From: Candidatus Dormiibacterota bacterium
Lineage (GTDB): Bacteria; Acidobacteriota; Polarisedimenticolia; Gp22-AA2
DNA: 64,000 nucleotides
Assembly: GCA_035635555.1 (NCBI GenBank)
Contig: DASQAT010000030.1
Location: 1-64,000, forward strand
Direction: 5' to 3'
This document shows, in pieces, positions 60,799 to 64,000 of this stretch (position 1 is its first letter; the number at the start of each line of letters is the position of its first letter). Made by a program: the position numbers and the translations under genes. A model generated the notes under the pieces. It saw only the letters and a list, made by a program, of their open reading frames with translations, was not told the DNA's origin and ran no database searches.

Positions 60799-63700
60799 AT
60801 GAAGAACGCCAAGATCAAGAAGATTCACGCCGGGCACGCTCCGGATCGAAAGGATGCCCGCCCGGAGGATTGGCTGGTCGGCGGCGGAGAGATGGGGCAG
60901 CTGGTCCGATCGATGGACTGGTCGAGGACGCCCCTGGGCCGCATCTCATTCTGGCCTCAGAGCCTGCGCACCACGGTCAGCCTCGGCCTGGCCTCCAACT
61001 TTCCCATCTCCCTTGCCTGGGGGCCCAAGCACATCCAGATCTACAACGACGGGTACTGGCCGATCTGCGGCGCGAAGCACCCCCACTCCATGGGCCAGGA
61101 CTTCAGCGAATGCTGGGCCTCGGCCTGGCCGGTCATCGGCGAGGCGTTCGAGCAGGCCCTGCGCGGCCAGACCTCCTATCTCGAGAACCAGCGGATGTTC
61201 CTGGATCGCAACGGCTATCTCGAAGAGACCTTTTTCACCTTCTCGTTCAGCCCCATTCGGGACGAGACGGGCAAGGTCGGGGGACTCTTCCACCCCGTGA
61301 CCGAAACCACGAGCAAAATGCTCAACGAGCGGCGCACGCGCAGCCTGCGCGACCTGGCCGGGCGCGCCGGCAAGGCGCGAACCCTAGAAGATGCCTTCAC
61401 GCTCGCCGCTCAGACGCTCTCGGAGTCCGCGCTCGACCTGCCCTTCCTTCTCTTCTACAGGCTCGACGCCGCAGGAAAGGAAGCCAGGCTCGTCGCCCGC
61501 GCGGGACTCCCCCCCGGGACGGAGGCCAGCCCGGAGGTCGTCAACCTGGAGGGATCTCAGGAGGCGGCCTGGCCCCTGGCCGAGGTGGCACGGTCGCGCG
61601 AGCCTCGACAGGCGGACGATCTGGGCCGGAGGCTGCGTTCCCTTTCGTGCGACCCGTATCCCGAACCTCCAAAGACCGCCCTGGTGCTTCCGCTCATCCC
61701 CCCGGGGTACGAACGACCTGCCGGGATCCTCGTGGCCGGAGTCAGCGCACGGCTGCCGCTCAATGAATCGTACCGCGCTTACTACGACCTCCTCGCGGCG
61801 GGCGTCACGACGGCCGTCGCCAATGCCCGCGCCTACGAAGATGAGCGAAAGAGAGCGGAGGCTCTCGCAGAGATCGACCGCGCCAAGACGGCGTTCTTCT
61901 CGAACGTCAGCCACGAGTTCCGCACCCCGCTCACGCTGATCCTGGGTCCGCTGGAAGATGAATTGGCGGAGCGCGACAGCCCGCTCCCTCCGGCCCGGCA
62001 CGAACGGCTCGACGCCGCTTACCGGAACAGTCTCCGACTTCTCAAGCTGGTCAACTCCCTCCTGGACTTCTCGCGCATCGAGGCGGGCCGTGTCCAGGCC
62101 AGTTACGAGCCCACCGAACTGGCCGCCTGCACGGCGGACCTGGCAGGCGTCTTCCGCTCGGCGGTCGAGAAGGCGGGGCTCTCCCTCACGGTGGACTGTC
62201 CACCCTTGCCGGAACAGGTCTATGTCGACCGGGAGATGTGGGAGAAGATCGTCCTCAACCTTCTCTCCAACGCCTTCAAGCACACTTTCCAGGGGGGCAT
62301 CCATGTGCGACTCCGATGGTGCGGCGAACATGCGGAGCTGGCGGTCGCTGACACAGGTGTCGGCATCTCCCAAGCCGAGCAGGCGCGTCTGTTCGAGCGG
62401 TTCCACCGCGTGAAGGGAGCGAAATCGCGCAGTCTCGAAGGAACGGGGATTGGTCTCGCTCTGGTCAAGGATCTCGCAGGCCTCCACGGTGGGACGGTTC
62501 GCGTCGAGAGCCAGGAAGGCAAGGGCAGCACGTTCACCGTCGCGATCAGAGCCGGACACGCCCACCTGCCGTCCGACCGGCTGGGGGTCGAGCGCGCGCT
62601 CTCTTCATCGGCCGCCCGGACGGACGCCTACGTAGAGGAGGCGCTGCGCTGGCTGCCCGATCATCCGACGTCGGCCGACGGCATGCTCCCGGCAGGGGAC
62701 GCGGGAGCGTCGGGCTCGACGGACACGACGGCTCCGGCCCTCAACGGTTCCCGATCCCGCATTCTCCTGGCCGACGATAACGCCGACATGAGGAACCATG
62801 TCCGCCGTCTGCTGGCGGACACATATGACGTTCTGGCCGTCGCGGACGGAGCGGCCGCTTTGGCCTCTGCCCTCAAGGCACCGCCCGACCTGATCCTGTC
62901 GGATGTCATGATGCCGGGCCTGGACGGCTTCGGCCTGCTGCGGGAACTCCGGACGGACGTGCGGACCCGGGCTCTCCCGGTGATCCTCCTCTCGGCCCGG
63001 GCGGGCGAAGAGTCGGCCGTCGAGGGGCTCGACGCCGGCGCGGATGACTACATCGTGAAGCCCTTCTCCGCCCGGGAGCTTCTCGCCCGCGTGCGGACTC
63101 ATCTCGAGATCGCACGGATGCGTCGGGCCTGGGCCAGGGAACTGGAGCAGGCGAACAAGGAGCTCGAGGCGTTCAGTTACTCCGTCTCTCACGACCTCCG
63201 CGCTCCCCTCCGGGCCATCGACGGCTTCAGCCACGCGCTCGCGGACGAATGCGCGGAGGCGCTCGGCGACCACGGGCGGCAGCTTCTCCAAAGGGTCCTC
63301 GCAGCCGCCCAGCGGATGGGGCAGCTCATCGACGGCCTCCTCGACCTGTCGCGCCTGACGCGCGCCGAGCTCGGGCGCGACCCTGTCCGCCTCAGCGACC
63401 TCGCCCGACAGATCGCCACGCAGCTCCAGGAAAGTCAGCCGGACCGCCAGGTGGTCTTTCGCATCGAGGACGGTGTCGAAGCCACGGGCGACGCGCGGCT
63501 GGTGCGCGTCGTCCTCGAGAACCTATTGGGGAACGCCTGGAAGTTCACGCGGAAGCGGCCGGTGGGCCACATCGAGTTCGGGACGACCCTCGAGCACGGA
63601 AGCCGAACGTTCTACGTGCGCGACGATGGCGCGGGCTTCGACATGGCTTACGCCGGCAAACTCTTCAGCGCGTTCCAGCGCCTCCATGCGGCGGGAGAGT

Positions 63701-63852
63701 TCGAAGGCACAGGCATCGGCCTGGCCACCGTGGCGCGCATCATTCAACGCCACGGCGGGCGGATCCGGGCCGAAGCGGCGCCTGGCAAGGGTGCGGCGTT
63801 CTATTTCAGCCTGGAGCCCGCCGCCATCGAGGCTCAGCGCCCGGCTCCCTGA
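60799..63852 (+). CDS. Hybrid histidine kinase with two kinase cores and a receiver between them
   Basis: A 1017-residue sensor protein without clear membrane helices. About 25-180 is PAS-like (TTVSLGLASNFPISLAWGPK, GRPL-type sensor phrases), about 190-345 GAF-like. The first core has H-box FSNVSHEFRTPLTLILGPLE (about 374) and ATPase motifs NLLSNAFKHT, DTGVGIS, GTGIGLALVKDL. A receiver follows (about 655-775; ILLADDNADMRN, phospho-Asp in LILSDVMMPGLDGF, Lys in YIVKPFSARE). The second core has H-box FSYSVSHDLRAPLRAIDGF (about 800), NLLGNAWKFT, DDGAGFDM and GTGIGLATVARI. The middle receiver may pass phosphate between the cores. The 3' end is duplicated at 53471-53637. Confidence 0.93.
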   Translation: MKNAKIKKIHAGHAPDRKDARPEDWLVGGGEMGQLVRSMDWSRTPLGRISFWPQSLRTTVSLGLASNFPISLAWGPKHIQIYNDGYWPICGAKHPHSMGQDFSECWASAWPVIGEAFEQALRGQTSYLENQRMFLDRNGYLEETFFTFSFSPIRDETGKVGGLFHPVTETTSKMLNERRTRSLRDLAGRAGKARTLEDAFTLAAQTLSESALDLPFLLFYRLDAAGKEARLVARAGLPPGTEASPEVVNLEGSQEAAWPLAEVARSREPRQADDLGRRLRSLSCDPYPEPPKTALVLPLIPPGYERPAGILVAGVSARLPLNESYRAYYDLLAAGVTTAVANARAYEDERKRAEALAEIDRAKTAFFSNVSHEFRTPLTLILGPLEDELAERDSPLPPARHERLDAAYRNSLRLLKLVNSLLDFSRIEAGRVQASYEPTELAACTADLAGVFRSAVEKAGLSLTVDCPPLPEQVYVDREMWEKIVLNLLSNAFKHTFQGGIHVRLRWCGEHAELAVADTGVGISQAEQARLFERFHRVKGAKSRSLEGTGIGLALVKDLAGLHGGTVRVESQEGKGSTFTVAIRAGHAHLPSDRLGVERALSSSAARTDAYVEEALRWLPDHPTSADGMLPAGDAGASGSTDTTAPALNGSRSRILLADDNADMRNHVRRLLADTYDVLAVADGAAALASALKAPPDLILSDVMMPGLDGFGLLRELRTDVRTRALPVILLSARAGEESAVEGLDAGADDYIVKPFSARELLARVRTHLEIARMRRAWARELEQANKELEAFSYSVSHDLRAPLRAIDGFSHALADECAEALGDHGRQLLQRVLAAAQRMGQLIDGLLDLSRLTRAELGRDPVRLSDLARQIATQLQESQPDRQVVFRIEDGVEATGDARLVRVVLENLLGNAWKFTRKRPVGHIEFGTTLEHGSRTFYVRDDGAGFDMAYAGKLFSAFQRLHAAGEFEGTGIGLATVARIIQRHGGRIRAEAAPGKGAAFYFSLEPAAIEAQRPAP
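63663..63829 (+). repeat. Intact-gene copy of the histidine-kinase 3'-end repeat
   Basis: Partner of 53471-53637, 10.2 kb away in the same orientation. Here it is the functional end of the hybrid kinase gene. It ends 41 bp before the oxidoreductase 5'-end repeat at 63871. Confidence 0.85.
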
Positions 63853-63870
63853 CCTCGCCGCGAGCCAGGC

Positions 63871-63924
63871 GAGCGTCCCGAGCTTGCCGTCCATCAACCC
63901 CGAACCCAGAATGCCAGCTCGCAT
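63871..63924 (-). pseudogene. 5'-end remnant of the F420-type oxidoreductase gene
   Basis: From the ATG at 63924 the minus strand encodes MRAGILGSGLMDGKLGTL, the NADP-binding start of the oxidoreductase, with the third Gly of the loop region changed to Asp compared with the intact gene. Beyond 63871 the sequence is that of the spacer behind the kinase gene, and the frame only runs antisense through the kinase. The ribosome site GGGAGAG is kept. Confidence 0.75.
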
Positions 63925-63950
63925 GGTGCTCTCCCTCGCCTTGGGAGTCG

Positions 63951-64000
63951 CTACTCCGACCTGGTCTTCGTGGTCAGTCTGCGGTACGCGGCCAGGTGCT
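63951..64000 (-). CDS. 3' end of a TPR protein gene (partial)
   Basis: The last 16 codons before a TAG at 63953-63951 read HLAAYRRLTTKTRSE at the C-terminus, the same TPR end as the decayed copy at 57680-57800 but in a clean frame with its own stop. The gene would start beyond the right edge. Too little is visible to say more. Confidence 0.35.
   Translation of the reverse strand, partial: HLAAYRRLTTKTRSE

Larger units (their letters stand above)
63871..64000. repeat. Right copy of the oxidoreductase 5'-end repeat
   Basis: Partner of 57621-57722, about 6.25 kb away in the same orientation. It runs to the window edge and probably continues. It contains about 28 extra bases between the ribosome-site region and the second matching block compared with the left copy. 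Confidence 0.85.

Noticed and set aside
63523..63924. 133-residue minus-strand gene at the right end
   Set aside because: Only its first 18 codons are oxidoreductase sequence. The rest is antisense to the histidine kinase, so it is a duplicated gene start and not a gene.

Overview
The window is a 64 kb piece of high-GC bacterial chromosome with densely packed genes on both strands. The gene types point to Acidobacteriota or a close relative: serine/threonine kinases fused to TolB-like propellers or TPRs, an ECF sigma/kinase-TPR remnant, the tail of an acidobacterial-type (ADOP/MacB-like) permease, and many very large secreted proteins built from Kelch, BNR, PQQ, MopE-like or Cys-rich repeats. 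No rRNA or complete tRNA gene was seen, so the assignment is inference from gene content.

Layout. 1-1890: the 5' part of a gene for a secreted Cys-rich protein made of nearly identical 186-bp tandem repeats. 1891-2462: a scar holding a hairpin, a frameshifted DUF885 tail and a loose tmRNA 3' end. 2463-7003: the glyoxylate bypass (malate synthase and isocitrate lyase, translationally coupled) with a divergent ScfR/RamB-type regulator. 7015-14794: an EamA permease and three large exported proteins (glycosidase-like, BNR/PKD, trypsin-like protease). 14824-18224: a small membrane protein, an RNB exoribonuclease and a GT-C type glycosyltransferase on the minus strand. 18365-24210: a collapsed sigma/kinase chimera, an exported protein, a membrane protein, an MFS exporter, a TPR lipoprotein and an alpha/beta hydrolase. 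24139-30092: a 14-blade Kelch protein gene sitting between the hydrolase and an MscS channel, flanked by direct repeats of the two gene ends. 30225-35978: a kinase/propeller receptor, a PQQ propeller and a BNR lipoprotein behind a structured leader. 36048-44509: a small exported protein, an Atm1-type ABC exporter, a FecR-like protein, and a tight divergent pair of a kinase-TPR and a TPR-CHAT protease. 44527-49307: a large exported MopE-like protein, a Mug DNA glycosylase, a truncated permease and a CsgG-like protein. 49506-53399: a three-gene minus-strand operon (alpha-oxoamine synthase, GNAT acyltransferase, FAD-linked oxidase). 53471-64000: a subtilase, an F420-type oxidoreductase, a PrsW-like membrane protease, a DUF1428 protein, a broken propeller gene and a two-core hybrid histidine kinase, framed by partial duplicate copies of the histidine kinase 3' end and the oxidoreductase 5' end.

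How the genes work together. The clearest metabolic unit is ScfR-aceBA, which would switch on growth on acetate or fatty acids. The AONS-GNAT-oxidase operon is the best candidate for a small biosynthetic pathway of unknown product, perhaps an N-acylated amino-ketone or sphingoid-like lipid. The FecR/kinase-TPR/CHAT group looks like a membrane-linked signalling and protease module. The most unusual genomic feature is the repeated pattern of whole genes bracketed by 100-220 bp partial copies of their neighbours' ends, seen around the Kelch gene and again twice in the right-hand 11 kb. This suggests repeated recombination-mediated insertion or tandem duplication. All functions are inferred from motifs read by eye; no database search was possible.
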